The position numbers and the translations under genes were made by a program. This document shows positions 39,674 to 50,645 of a stretch of DNA of 64,000 bases, one piece after another. The DNA is from Muraenolepis orangiensis (Eukaryota > Chordata > Actinopteri > Gadiformes > Muraenolepididae), in contig CM051005.1 in NCBI GenBank assembly GCA_027704905.1, positions 9,194,714 through 9,258,713 on the forward strand, written 5' to 3'. The notes under the pieces were generated by a model. The model worked only from the letters and a program-made list of their open reading frames with translations. It made no database searches and had not been told where the DNA came from. How positions within the stretch are numbered: the stretch's first letter is position 1; the number at the start of each line of letters is the position of its first letter.

Positions 39674-40070
39674 CCTTGAGAATAAGAAAGAATAGAGAAC
39701 ATTATTGATAGTCCATTTATCATCAGCGTTGCTGTTTTTATCTGGGAGGTGTGTTATATGCTGATAATAACCATACACAGACACCAAGTGAGAACGTGCG
39801 ACTGTCTTTACTGAAGGTTTTTGTTTAGAACAACAAAGGCACTGAAATTAAACAGTCTCTTGGAACACAGGGAACTCAATTTTGGCTAAACTAAACTAAA
39901 GGCTTTGTACTATTATGAAAACTAAATACAAATGGAATAATAAAAGTCAGTTATGTAGACTTTGAGATAACTAAAAACACACTGTCTGTGATACTGTATG
40001 CATTGTAAGAGCCATGTGTATTAGACACTAGGACTAGGACGACGGAGTTTCTGTCAACAAACGTGTGATG
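39674..40070 (-). promoter_or_regulatory. IRG-A upstream region with conserved GAAA element
   Basis: Sequence shared with the upstream regions of IRG-B and IRG-C. GAAATTAAAC at 39844-39853 (plus orientation) is conserved in all three, about 170 bases before the ATG. It resembles but does not match an ISRE. The 34-bp CCAAT array present in the other units is missing here: the sequence passes from GTGTGATGTAACA straight into the 3' flank of the neighbouring IRG fragment at about 40077. Confidence 0.4.
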
Positions 40071-40289
40071 TAACAATTATCACTGCTGTGGATAACAGGC
40101 CTGGACATGGCATGCCCATTAAAAACACAACATTTAACCCAATGTCATGTTTCACCAGTAATTAACAACAAACCAATCAGCAAACACTGTGTATCACTAA
40201 CTACTGAATCACTTATAACACTTTTTACCCATTGTTTCATTTAAGTGTTCATTGTTCCTCACGGCTGGAGGCTACCGCATTACCTGACA

Positions 40290-40553
40290 TTACTGAATGT
40301 CCAATGCTTTTATCAGAACATGTTCTGCATCAACAGCAAGGCTGTCAAAAACATGACTCACAAACCTGTAAATGAAACCATAAGAAAGACCAGCCGCTAT
40401 TAGGAGTCCAACTAAAGGAATCCATCTGGAACCTTCTTTTGCTGCAACACATATCACATTTTGTGACATATTACGCAGCATAAATCCAACAAGTTATTTT
40501 GTTATCCTTTCCAGAACACATATATTTCAAGACTGCCTTTAGATCATCTAAAG
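40290..40553 (-). pseudogene. IRG-A': C-terminal IRG fragment
   Basis: Minus strand carries only the end of an IRG gene: WIPLVGLLIAAGLSYGFIYR followed by FVSHVFDSLAVDAEHVLIKALDIQ and a TGA. Upstream the sequence matches IRG text back to about 40553, where a hAT end (CAGGGGTCCCC) interrupts it; upstream exon sequence and the GTPase domain are absent. Its inverted counterpart is at 47228-47490. Confidence 0.85.
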
Positions 40554-41079
40554 CAGGGGTCCCCAAACTTTTTCCTGTGAGGGCCACATAACTTTTCCCT
40601 TCTCTGATGGGGGCCGGGGTCAGTTTGTAACAGAAAAAGTGTGACGATCGCAGGGGTGCCTAAACGTAAACATTTATTGTTTTCCAGAAAGCCACACATA
40701 ACCAAATATTAATAACCCTTTCCGGGATCTTCACAGAAAAAAAAGTCAGGAAATAAATAATAACACTATTAATGAAATAAATAACACTATTTATGAAATA
40801 AATAATAACCAAATAACCCTCTCTGGGTTCTTCACAGAAGAAATAAAGTCGGGAAATATATAATAACACTATTTATGAAATAAATAATAACCAAATAACC
40901 CTCTCTGGGTTCTTCACAGAAAAAAAGTCCACTGAACATTAACTTTCTGCAGCTCTCTCTCATCAACTTCCCTGTGAAAACCACAAAGCAAGCAGGCTGA
41001 GAAACCGAACTAAGTGATACAGCACCTACACAGCACAATACATTTCACTACACTGTAAACCCGAATAAGTTAGCAGAAC

Positions 41080-41395
41080 TCAAAAATGTTGAGGCAATCA
41101 ATTGCCTCAAAATTAACTCAAAAATCTCAAGTTCTCAGAACTCAAAAATCTCAAGTTCTCAGAACACAAAACCCTCAAGTTCTCAGAACTCAAAACCCTC
41201 AAGTTCTCAGAACTCAAAACCCTCGAGTTCTCAGAACTCAAAACCCTCGAGTTCTCAGAACTCAAAACCCTTGAGTTCTCAGAACTCAAAACCTTTGAGT
41301 TCTCAGAACTCAAAAACTTTGAGTTCTCAGAACTCAAAACCTTTGAGTTCTCAGAACTCAAAACTTTTGATTAGGTGCTACTTAACTAATTTAAG
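41080..41395. repeat. 24-bp palindromic tandem repeat
   Basis: About a dozen units built from CTCAAAACCCTCAAGTTCTCAGAA-type sequence. Many unit junctions form the perfect palindrome TTGAGTTCTCAGAACTCAA. A longer unit of about 71 bases with TTTTGATTAGGTGCTACTT follows in three to four copies to about 41640. Confidence 0.85.
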
Positions 41396-41994
41396 TTACT
41401 ATGACTTAAAGTTGTCAGTTTTCAGAACTCAAAAGTTTTGATTAGGTGCTACTTGACTAATTTAAGTTACTATGACTTAAAGTTGTCAGTTTTCAGAACT
41501 CAAAAGTTTTGATTAGGTGCTACTTAACTAATTTAAGTTACTATGACTTAAAGTTGTCAGTTTTCAGAACTCAAAAGTTTTGATTAGGTGCTACTTGATT
41601 ATTTTCAGTTACTACGACTTAAAGTTTTCAGTTTTCTATCCGTGGGAATAAGTTAACAGAACTTAAAAAAATAAGTACACAACCACATTATTTGAACTTA
41701 ATAAAAAATAGTTTTATGTACACATAAGTCAAACATAAATACAATAGAATCACTATAATTAAACAACTTTACAACAGTTAAATATGGCAAATAGAAAATA
41801 AAAACAAATAGAAAAAATGAACAGTGCACATTATGTAGTAGGCCTATTGATAAATGTATAGAAAGAAGGATACCTCAGTGAGGTATTATTGAAGGCCTTC
41901 TGAATCAAAGTTATTTGCTTACTTCTTAAGGCATTATTGTGACAAAGGGAAAGAACTTTGATTCACAATAATAATACCTCACCCCACATCCTTT

Positions 41995-42309
41995 CTACAC
42001 ATTTATCATCAAGTCATTCTTGAGTGTCTGCAACCTGGGCGACAGTCTACCAGCTTCTAGACCAAGTACAATCTTCTGAACGAATTCAAAAGTGTTGGTC
42101 AGCGCTTTAGGATAGCTGAGGTGTAGTGCATAAATCAGTCCAAACATGACCAGGAAGGCATCACCAAATCTGGGGAGGCTGATCACGATGTCACTCTCGA
42201 GGACGACAGAGATTTTCACAGGCTGGTAGTGAACTGGACTTGTGTCATGGTCACTGATGACAGTAAGGAGGGCCACAGCAACATCGTCAAGCTCTGGCTC
42301 ATCAGGCTC
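41995..42309 (-). pseudogene. C-terminal exon resembling fish SAMD3-like multicopy proteins
   Basis: After an acceptor (TTCATTCATTCAG) the minus strand opens for 104 codons and stops: EPDEPELDDVAVALLTVISD, then VVLESDIVISLPRFGDAFLV, then MFGLIYALHLSYPKALTNTF and EFVQKIVLGLEAGRLSPRLQ. The pattern of a short beta region followed by FGLIYALxLxYPKxLxxTFE is what I recall of the C-terminal domain in the many fish proteins annotated as sterile alpha motif domain-containing protein 3-like. No upstream exons are in the window, so it is a captured fragment. Recognition is from memory of the family pattern. Confidence 0.5.
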
Positions 42310-42651
42310 CTGAATGAATGAAAGAGACATACTAATCACAAACAAATCTATGGTTTCTACTAATATAAGAGTTCAATAGAATTATTTTTTCCACAATATA
42401 GTACTTAATTTAAAAAAAACGTCATCAGTGTGAACTGATGAACATAAAAAAATAAAAATAAAAAATAAAAAATAATCATAATGCGTCTCTGGTATTGTTC
42501 AGGGGGCCGGGCCAAATGTGGAGGCGGGCCGTATCCGGCCCGCGGGCCTTAGTTTGGGGACCACTGCTGTATGCATTGTAAGAGCCATGTGTATTAGACA
42601 CTAGGACTAGGACGACGGAGTTTCTGTCAACAAACGTGTGATGTAACAAAG

Positions 42652-42830
42652 GCACCGTGACCAATAGGAGTAGTAGATGTTTGTTGTACCGTGACCAATA
42701 GGAGTAGTAGATGTTGTTATACCGTGACCAATAGGAGTAGTAGATGTTTGTTATACCGTGACCAATAGGAGTAGTAGATGTTTGTTGTACCGTGACCAAT
42801 AGGAGTAGTAGATGTTTGTTGTTCTACTTC
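42652..42830 (-). repeat. 34-bp CCAAT minisatellite, 5 copies
   Basis: Five units of the 34-bp repeat (34 or slightly shorter), read on the plus strand as GTGACCAATAGGAGTAGTAG plus a TGTTTGTTGTACC spacer. Opposite orientation to the arrays at 46150, 50305 and 61120. Confidence 0.9.
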
Positions 42831-43527
42831 CTATATAATGTTTGGTAAGAAGCGCGTCGTCAGTCTGAACAGTTTTGCACGGCAGGCTCCATCTTGCTGC
42901 AGTTGATGATTTATTCGATGCTTTGTGTCAATACAAGATATTGAATTTAGCATCCGGACCTCTGCAAAAGATTCTTCTCCACCCGAGTAGAAATGATACT
43001 ACAATACTCAATGTAAAAGAGAAAGAAAAGATCTACCGCCTGCTATAAGAGCAGGCAGCGTGATGGGAGTTGCCTCTGAGATTATTCAGCACACGTGGTT
43101 TCCAAGAAACCACTGCTGGAGGAAAGGAAATGCTGGTACAGCAGCAAGTGGCCGAGGCCACTAAGAACAAACTAGCAAAAGTATATAATATCTAATATTA
43201 TATTTAATACATAAATGTTAACATTGTCAACAGTTGAGACCGGTTCATTCTAATCTACCAATCCGTCCTTGGTCTGCCCCCTGGTAAATGATAGGCACAC
43301 ATTGTAAAGCGCTTTGAGTGGCAACAGGTCAGAAACAGCGCTATATAAATGCAGTCATTTACTCGGTCGGTCGACTTCCCGGTCTGCGACTAGAACAATC
43401 TGCAAAAAACACTTTTACAAATTTACAATTTCGGTGGTCCATAGTGGTCTGTTTTTGTAACGGTTTTGGGTGGGGGTTGTTGGTTGTCTTTTGTTTGGTC
43501 ACCGGGTGGGAAACAGCGTGTGTGTGT

Positions 43528-43611
<84 letters not shown>

Positions 43612-43792
43612 GTCCCACCTCTGCCTTACTGGACCCACATTCCTTACCCTCGGATCTGAAGCACTTCTCCGCCACTCAAAGAGTTTGAATTTATATTAGA
43701 TCCATTGTTCATTTCTCCTCTGTTTTGGTATGTACTCCATAGCCCCCCCCCCCTCCCCAAATGATGTGATTTCCCCAAAATGTTGTTTTTGT
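42831..43792. repeat. Left palindrome arm, inner part
   Basis: Reverse-complement match to about 45200-46150: ATGTTTGGTAAGAAGCGCGT at 42838, the GCGCTATATAAA repeat at 43230-43380, GGTTTTGGGTGGGGGTTGTT at 43461, a long (GT)n at 43517-43608 and a GAAATAAACAAGTGG poly(A)-like end at about 43797. A third copy of the last part is at 54340-54690. It may be a repeated 3' UTR or LTR; no coding sequence is identified. Confidence 0.7.
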
Positions 43793-44412
43793 TCATGAAA
43801 TAAACAAGTGGAAAATGGACTGTTCTTGTCTTGGATGTGTTACAGCTTGTGGTGGAGAACGGTGCTGCAATAGGCTAGTTTGAGGCTTGATTTCCACTTC
43901 ACTCTTCACAGAGACACGTCGATGGAGAAGCTCACTTACTTCTTCATCTGAGCAGTCACTTTGTTTAGCTGCTTGAGCTGAACATTCGCTCTGCTCATAT
44001 ACTTGCTGTCGTGCCTTGGCAGCCTTTAGCTTCTTAATAGTTTCCAATCTATTTAGCTCTCTGCGTTTGGCTTCTAGCACTCTTTGTCTTTCTGCAGTTT
44101 CAGCCTCCTGCTTGGCTTTTAACTGGGCGGCTTCAGCCTCCATCTTGGCTTTTAACTCGGCGGCTTCAGCCTCCTGTCTCGCTTTAAACTGTGCGGCTTC
44201 AGCTTCAAGTCTCTGAAGTTCTTCAATATGACGCTCTTGCTCTAGCAGGACTTCTAAGGTGGCTTGGTTAGCAGCAACCTCAGCAGCTGCACTTTTCCTG
44301 CTTGCAGAGGAGAATTTAGTGTGACGAGAGCTGGTGCCTGTCTTGACTGAGGCTACAGACACTATCTCTTCCATGAATTGTTCTTCATGCATTTGACCTT
44401 TAGCCTTTCTTG
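43793..44412 (-). CDS. Coiled-coil open frame, Gag-like, unrecognised
   Basis: A minus-strand frame of about 206 codons running from the hAT border near 44412 to a stop at 43793. It begins KGQMHEEQFMEEIVSVASVK, then a Ser-rich segment, then a long Ala/Glu/Lys coiled coil with a 12-residue repeat (EAEAAQFKARQE, EAEAAELKAKME, EAEAAQLKAKQE), then KRRELNRLETIKKLKAAKAR and an acidic SDEE segment. This composition is typical of the N-terminal Gag region of BEL/Pao-type retroelements in fish, but no pol follows. The true 5' start is lost to the hAT insertion. It lies in the spacer of the palindrome. Function unknown. Confidence 0.4.
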
Positions 44413-44421
44413 CGTCTAGAA

Positions 44422-45199
44422 CAGTGGTCCCCAAACTAAGGCCCGCGGGCCGGATACGGCCCGCCTTCACATTTGGCCCGGCCCCCTGAACAATACCAGA
44501 GACGCATTATGATTTTTTTTATTTTTATTTATTTATTTTATTTTTTATTTTTATGTTCATCAGTTCACACTGATGAACATACATAGGTAAGATAACTTTT
44601 CTGACTTTTCTGAGAATAAACAAATTTAATCATAATAAAATCTACTGGGATAAAATCCATCTCCACAACCATACTGGTAGTGAAATGTATTGTGCTGTGT
44701 AGGTGCTGTATCACTTAGTTCGGTTTCTCAGCCTGCTTGCTTTGTGGTTTTCACAGGGAAGTTGATGAGAGAGAGCTGCAAACAGCGGTGTCTACAAGCC
44801 TACTGGAACCTACAAAAGGATTATAAGGAAGGAACACAAGAACTTTGAGAGACTGCTCATATGAGTCATTTGAGTAAGAGATTCTGCTCTGACAACTAAG
44901 CTAAACTTTTACCTGTTAAGATTGTGCACGGCACAACAGAAAGTTAATGTTCAGTGGACTTTTTTTCTGTGAAGAACCCAGAGAGGGTTATTTGGTTATT
45001 ATTTATTTCATAAATAGTGTTATTATATATTTCCCGACTTATATATATATATCCACTGCTCTTGCTAAAGTTAGCTCGTCTGTCATCATTAGCAACTTTT
45101 CTCTGAGCTTTGGGCTATTAGTGTGCTCTGCCAGCTGATCCCGTATCAGTTCATCTTCCAGCACCCCGAATTTACAGAGGCTGGCTAAAAAGCTCTAAC
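44422..45199 (+). mobile_element. hAT end and internal segment at palindrome centre
   Basis: CAGTGGTCCCC at 44422 followed by the family body (AAATCTACTGGGATAAAATCC at 44638, CTTAGTTCGGTTTCTCAGCC at 44717, and GTTCAGTGGACTTTTTTTCTG at 44949). Nearly identical to 46369-47030, same orientation, but broken off after CCCGACTT at about 45040. No transposase. Confidence 0.7.
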
Positions 45200-45419
45200 A
45201 ATATGAACAGTCCATTTTCCACTTGTTTATTTCATGAACAAAAAACAACATTTTGGGGGAATCACATCATTTGGGGAGGGGGGCTATGGAGTACATACCA
45301 AAACAGAGGAGAAATGACATGTACAATGGATCTAATATGAACTCAAACTCTTTGAGTGGCGGAGAAGTGCTTCAGATCCAAGGGTAAGGAATGTGGGTCC
45401 AGTAAGGCAGAGGTGGGAC

Positions 45420-45455
<36 letters not shown>

Positions 45456-46149
45456 TTTCCCACCCGGTGACCAAACAAAAGACAACCAACAACCCCCACC
45501 CAAAACCGTTACAAAAACAGACCACTATGGACCACCGAAATTGTAAATTTGTAAAAGTGTTTTTTGCAGATTGTTCTAGTCGCAGACCGGAAAGTCGACC
45601 GACCGAGTAAATGACTGCATTTATATAGCGCTGTTTCTGACCTGTTGCCACTCAAATCGCTTTACAATGTGTGCCTATCATTTACCAGGGGGCAGACCAA
45701 GGACAGATTGGTAGATTAGAATGAACCGGTCTCAACTGTTGACAAGGTTAACATTTATGTATTAAATATAATATTAGATATTATATACTTTTGCTAGTTC
45801 GTTCTTAGTGGCCTAGGCCACTTGCTGCTGTACCAGCATTTCCTTTCCTCCAGCAGTGGTTTCTTGGAAACCACGTGTGCTGAATAATCTCAGAGGCAAC
45901 TCCCATCACGCTGCCTGCTCTTATAGCAGGCGGTAGATATTTTCTTTCTCTTTTACATTGAGTATTGTAGTATCATTTCTACTAGGGTGGAGAAGAATCT
46001 TTTGCAGAGGTCCGGATGCTAAATTCAATATCTTGTATTGACACAAAGCATCGAATAAATCATCAACTGCAGCAAGATGGAGCCTGCCGTGCAAAACTGT
46101 TCAGACTGACGACGCGCTTCTTACCAAACATTATATAGGAAGTAGAACA
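45200..46149. repeat. Right palindrome arm, inner part
   Basis: Reverse complement of 42831-43830: GAACAGTCCATTTTCCACTT at 45205, a short (CA)n at 45423-45450 (far shorter than the 90-base partner at 43517), the GCGCTATATAAA repeat at 45620-45740 and ATTCAATATCTTGTATTGAC at 46023. No gene. Confidence 0.7.
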
Positions 46150-46285
46150 ACAAACATCTACTACTCCTATTGGTCACGGTACAACAAACATCTACTACTC
46201 CTATTGGTCACGGTACAACCAACATCTACTACTCCTATTGGTCACGGTACAACAAACATCTACTACTCCTATTGGTCACGGTGCC
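46150..46285 (+). repeat. 34-bp CCAAT minisatellite, 4 copies
   Basis: Four head-to-tail units of the 34-bp repeat (CATCTACTACTCCTATTGGT core), followed by GCCTTTGTTACATCACACG as after the array near 42652 in reverse. Confidence 0.9.
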
Positions 46286-46368
46286 TTTGTTACATCACAC
46301 GTTTGTTGACAGAAACTCCGTCGTCCTAGTCCTAGTGTCTAATACACATGGCTCTTACAATGCATACG

Positions 46369-47227
46369 CAGTGGTCCCCAAACTAAGGCCCGCGGGCCGG
46401 ATACGGCCCGCCTCCACATTTGGCCCGGCCCCCTGAACAATACCAGAGACGCATTATGATATTTTTTATTTTTTTATTAATCAATTATAAATTTTTATTT
46501 ATTTTATTTTATGTTCATCAGTGTGAAAAAAATAAAAAATAAAAATAAAATAAAAATACATAGGTAAGATAACTTTTCTGACTTTTCTGAGTATAAACTA
46601 ATTTAATCATAATAAAATCTACTGGGATAAAATCCATCTCCACAACCATACTGGTAGTGAAATGTATTGTGCTGTGTAGGTGCTGTATCACTTAGTTCGG
46701 TTTCTCAGCCTGCTTGCTTTGTGGTTTTCACAGGGAAGTTGATGAGAGAGAGCTGCAAACAGCGGTGTCTACAAGCCTACTGGAACCTTCAAAAGGATTA
46801 TAAGGAAGGAACACAAGAACTTTGAGAGACTGCTCATATGAGTCATTTGAGTAAGAGATTCTGCTCTGACAACTAAGCTAAACTTTTACCTGTTAAGATT
46901 GTGCACAGCACAACAGAAAGTTAATGTTCAGTGGACTTTTTTTCTGTGAAGAACCCAGAGAGGGTTATTTGGTTATTATTTATTTCATAAATAGTGTTAT
47001 TTATTTCATTAATAGTGTTATTATTTATTTCCTGACTTTTTTTTCTGTGAAGATCCCGGAAAGGGTTATTAATATTTGGTTATGTGTGGCTTTCTGGAAA
47101 ACAATAAATGTTTACGTTTAGGCACCCCTGCGACCGTCACACTTTTTCTGTTACAAACTGACCCCGGCCCCCATCAGAGAAGGGAAAAGTTATGTGGCCC
47201 TCACAGGAAAAAGTTTGGGGACCCCTG
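46369..47227 (+). mobile_element. hAT-type non-autonomous element, 0.86 kb
   Basis: Starts CAGTGGTCCCCAAACTAAGG and ends in the reverse complement of CAGGGGTCCCCAAACTTTTT, so the 16-base termini match with one difference. No transposase coding. Two repeats of TTTTCTGTGAAGA-type text lie at 46940 and 47040. Directly follows duplicon sequence and directly precedes IRG fragment D; no 8-bp duplication flanks it. Confidence 0.75.
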
Positions 47228-47490
47228 CTTTAGATGATCTAAACGCAGTCTTGAAATATATGTGTTCTGGAAAGGATAACAAAATAACTTGTTGGATTTA
47301 TGCTGCGTAATATGTCACAAAATGTGATATGTGTTGCAACAAAAGAAGGTTCCAGATGGATTCCTTTAGTTGGACTCTAGTAGCGGCTGGTCTTTCTTAT
47401 GGTTTAATTTACAGGTTTGTGAGTCATGTTCTTGACAGCCTTGCTGTTGATGCAGAAAATGTTCTGATAAAAGCATTGGACATTCAGTGA
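47228..47490 (+). pseudogene. IRG-D: C-terminal IRG fragment
   Basis: Plus-strand end of an IRG gene, with the sense text LKYMCSGKD, a small deletion relative to IRG-B (GGATAACA for GGATATAACG), then RWIPLVGL followed by TAGTAG in frame, and finally FVSHVLDSLAVDAENVLIKA with a TGA at 47488-47490. The GTPase domain is absent. Mirror copy of 40290-40553. Confidence 0.85.
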
Positions 47491-48114
47491 TGTCAGGTAA
47501 TGCGGTAGCCTCCAGCCGTGAGGAACAATGAACGCTTAAATGAAACAATGGGTAAAAAGTGTTATAAGTTATTCAGTAGTTAGTGATACACAGTGTTTGC
47601 TGATTGGTTTGTTTTTAATTACTGGTGAAACATGACATTGGGTTAAATGTTGTGTTTTTAATGGGCATGCCATGTCCAGGCCTGTTATCCACAGCAGGGA
47701 TAATGGGGCTAGGAGAGGTGCCTGAACCCAAAGGCCACTTAATAGAATGTAATATTATTAAATATAGATTTGACAGGACATAACCTGACCTGACAGTCAC
47801 TCTCAGTCAGAGAGTGGGGGAGAGACTTCATTAGTTATTTTTATATTTTATGTTTCCAGATTGCATCTTTACAACAGCTACCTTGATGGATAACATGTTA
47901 ACATTACTGCAACAAATGACATCTTATTTGTTTCTCTTTCATCTCAATAATATCATAATACGTTGAAATTACGTGTTGTATATGTTGTGAAATTAACACG
48001 TTTAATTATAATTCCTTCCGCCATGAAAAAATATTTTCTTACATGAAATAATAATAGTTTTGTTATTAGATTATTAGCCTGTGAATGTTTGGGGGTTAAA
48101 TATAAATATATTTG
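47491..48114 (+). other. 3' flank shared by IRG copies
   Basis: Starts TGTCAGGTAATGCGGTAGCC as do all IRG copies, and remains alignable with 60020-60640 (fragment E) to the minisatellite. No gene. Confidence 0.7.
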
Positions 48115-48300
48115 TATCCTTGAAACAGCCTCATGCAGTGAGAATGTCCACAATGGAGTCCTTGAAACAGCCTCATGTATCACTGAGAATGTCCACAATG
48201 GAGTCCTTGAAACAGCCTCATGTATCACTGAGAATGTCCACAATGGAGTCCTTGAAACAGCCTCATGTATCACTGAGAATGGCCATCATAGAGTCCTTGA
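48115..48300 (+). repeat. 42-bp minisatellite, four copies
   Basis: Units contain CCTTGAAACAGCCTCATG, then CAGTGAGAATGTCCACAATGG or a variant with TATCACTGAG. Followed by the GCGCTATATAAA repeat at 48365-48500. Confidence 0.85.
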
Positions 48301-48500
48301 AAACTGAATTTGTAAATTTAAGTGATTTTTGCAGATTGTTCCAGTCTGGCTGCAGCAGACCGGAAAGTCGACCGACCAAGTAAATGACTGCATTTATATA
48401 GCGCTGTTTCTGACCTGTTGCCACTCAAAGCGCTTTACAATGTGTGCCTATCATTTACCCAGGGGGCAGACCAAGGTTGGATTGATAGATTAGAATGAAC

Positions 48501-50304
48501 CAGTGAATATTAAGACCAGTGTGAAAAGATGGCCAGGAGGGCAGCATTTTGAAAGGGTTATCTGTAGACAACACAAGGGACACTTAAGGGACACTTCAGT
48601 CAATCTTAGACACGTAAGACACTTACGTGTCTAAGGATAATGGTCAATTATGTATAGGCTCAATAATGTAGCATACGGTCTCAACTGTTGACAATGTTTA
48701 CATTTATGTATTAAATATAATATTAGATATTATATACTTTTTTAGTTCATTCTTAGTGGCCACTTGCTGCTGTTCCAGCATTTCCTCCAGCAGTGGTTTC
48801 TTGGGAACCACGTGTGCTGAAGGTAGGCGGTAGATCTTTACTTTCACTTTTACATTGAGTCATATAAGAGACGCGTACCCATCTGGACTTCCTGCACATC
48901 AATATCAGAGCAACTACTGAATGTAAGTACATACTAGTGAAGAATATCTATAGGAATGATCTGTATCTAAAGGAATGAACCACAGCGGGTGTCTCGTTGT
49001 TATTTACTTAATCCACACCTTCTAAGTCAGCGTGTAATGACCAATCCTCACTTTTCACATGTCACTTTTTCAGTATTCATCATTTATTAGTAGTTACTGC
49101 CAATTTGCATCATACGTATTGTTGTATTGTATATACCTACGTATTACTGTAAAACTGTAAATTGTGCAATTCATCTATCAATACATTTAGATTTCATTTA
49201 TAGTTAATTTAGTTATATTTTGTTTATACTAGTTTAGTTTATTTTGTTTTTTCGTTTTTCGTTTTTAGGTATTAGTATAATTAGTGTGCATTTATTCCCC
49301 CTGTTTCAACTGTTGCACCTAAATTTTCCACGGGATAAATAAAGTTATCTTGAATCTTGAATCTTGAATATCTTGTCTTGAAAAATGCAAGTCATTTGTT
49401 AAGGTTAAGAAGAGATTTCTTTTTAGTTGCTTTTTCAAGGTTGAACAACTCATCTCAGAGCTCCCAGAACTTTGCTGCAGTTTCATTCCACTTCAACACA
49501 AGGAACCAAACTAAAGTGAGTAGTGGTTTAAATAAGTCTCACATCTGTCTGACTCGTGACGGAGCACTGTCGCATGTCAAGTCCAGGATTCTGGGTCAAT
49601 TTGTTGTGTTCTTTGCTCTATCTTCCGATCCTCGGATACACATATTAACTGTGCTCCAACCGGGGAAACGGAGAAGACCCTTGCATAACAAACTAATCAA
49701 AAGATCATTTAGAATCATAAAAGATTTAACTAAGACTGCTGAGATACAATTCAATACAATATTCCATGGAACCGCCAGACCGTGCTTTGTGATCGTTATC
49801 AATCTGGCTCTCAATGTCTGTGTGGCAGGGCAACCACCCCCATCAACAACCCCCTTCTGCCACCTGTCATCCCCGACAGCTTCTTCCTTCTTTCGTCCCT
49901 GAGGGTCATTCTGTTTTCTATTCTCTAATACACTCCTCCTCAACTGCCGGGTGAACCCTTTAACTGCTGAGAAATTACATTTGTGCCTAACACATTACTT
50001 ATCTAAAGAGTGGTGTACATGGGAACACTCTTAACACATGAATACACACTTTAACTTTTACCCAATATCCATGTATTATTTATATGAAATACGCATTCAT
50101 TTTCTTGATTTTTACCACAATTTCACTGCTACTTTTGTCCAAATTAATATGACCTATTTACACATTTATTCATCCTGACACATTTCACTGTGTGATTGTG
50201 ATTATTGACACAAAGCATCGAATAAATCATCAACTGCAGCAAGATGGAGCAAAACTGTTCAGACTGACGACGCGCTTCTTACCAAACATTATATAGGAAG
50301 TAGA
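48501..50304. other. Spacer between IRG-D and IRG-B
   Basis: Contains an L2-like 3' tail ending GGGATAAATAAAGTTATCTT with TTGAATC repeats at 49350-49370, an unrecognised block at 49380-49800, and a segment at 49803-50056 (CTCAATGTCTGTGTGGCAGG) that recurs at 60872-61115 before the IRG-C array. A 181-codon frame at 49357-49902 is not supported as a gene. Confidence 0.55.
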
Positions 50305-50645
50305 ACAACAAACATCTACTACTCCTATTGGTCACGGTACAACAAACATCTACTACTCCTATTGGTCACGGTACAACAAACATCTACTACTCCTATTGGT
50401 CAGGGTACAACAAACATCTACTACTCCTATTGGTCAGGGTATAACAAACATCTACTACTCCTATTGGTCAGGGTATAACAAACATCTACTACTCCTATTG
50501 GTCACGGTATAACAAACTTCTACTACTCCTATTGGTCACGGTACAACAAACATCTACTACTCCTATTGGTCAGGGTACAACAAACATCTACTACTCCTAT
50601 TGGTAAAGGTATAACAAACATCTACTACTCCTATTGGTCACAGGG
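50305..50645 (+). repeat. 34-bp CCAAT minisatellite, 10 copies, upstream of IRG-B
   Basis: Ten head-to-tail 34-base units, each with CTCCTATTGGTCA (a CCAAT box on the minus strand) and a GGTACAACAAACATC or GGTATAACAAACATC spacer. It ends about 410 bases before the IRG-B ATG. Confidence 0.92.

Larger units (their letters stand above)
40554..42566. mobile_element. hAT-ended element with nested insertions (left palindrome arm)
   Basis: Bounded by CAGGGGTCCCCAAACTTTTT at 40554 and, inverted, CAGTGGTCCCCAAACTAAGG ending at 42566. Internal text (40630-41050) matches the 0.86-kb right-arm copy at 46369-47227 in reverse. About 1.4 kb extra (41050-42420) has been inserted, comprising palindromic tandem repeats and a SAMD3-like exon. 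No hAT transposase is visible and no target duplication can be seen. Confidence 0.65.

Noticed and set aside
49357..49902. 181-codon frame between IRG-D and IRG-B
   Set aside because: No recognisable domain, it starts inside a LINE-like tail, and its end lies in a duplicated non-coding segment also found at 60872-61115.
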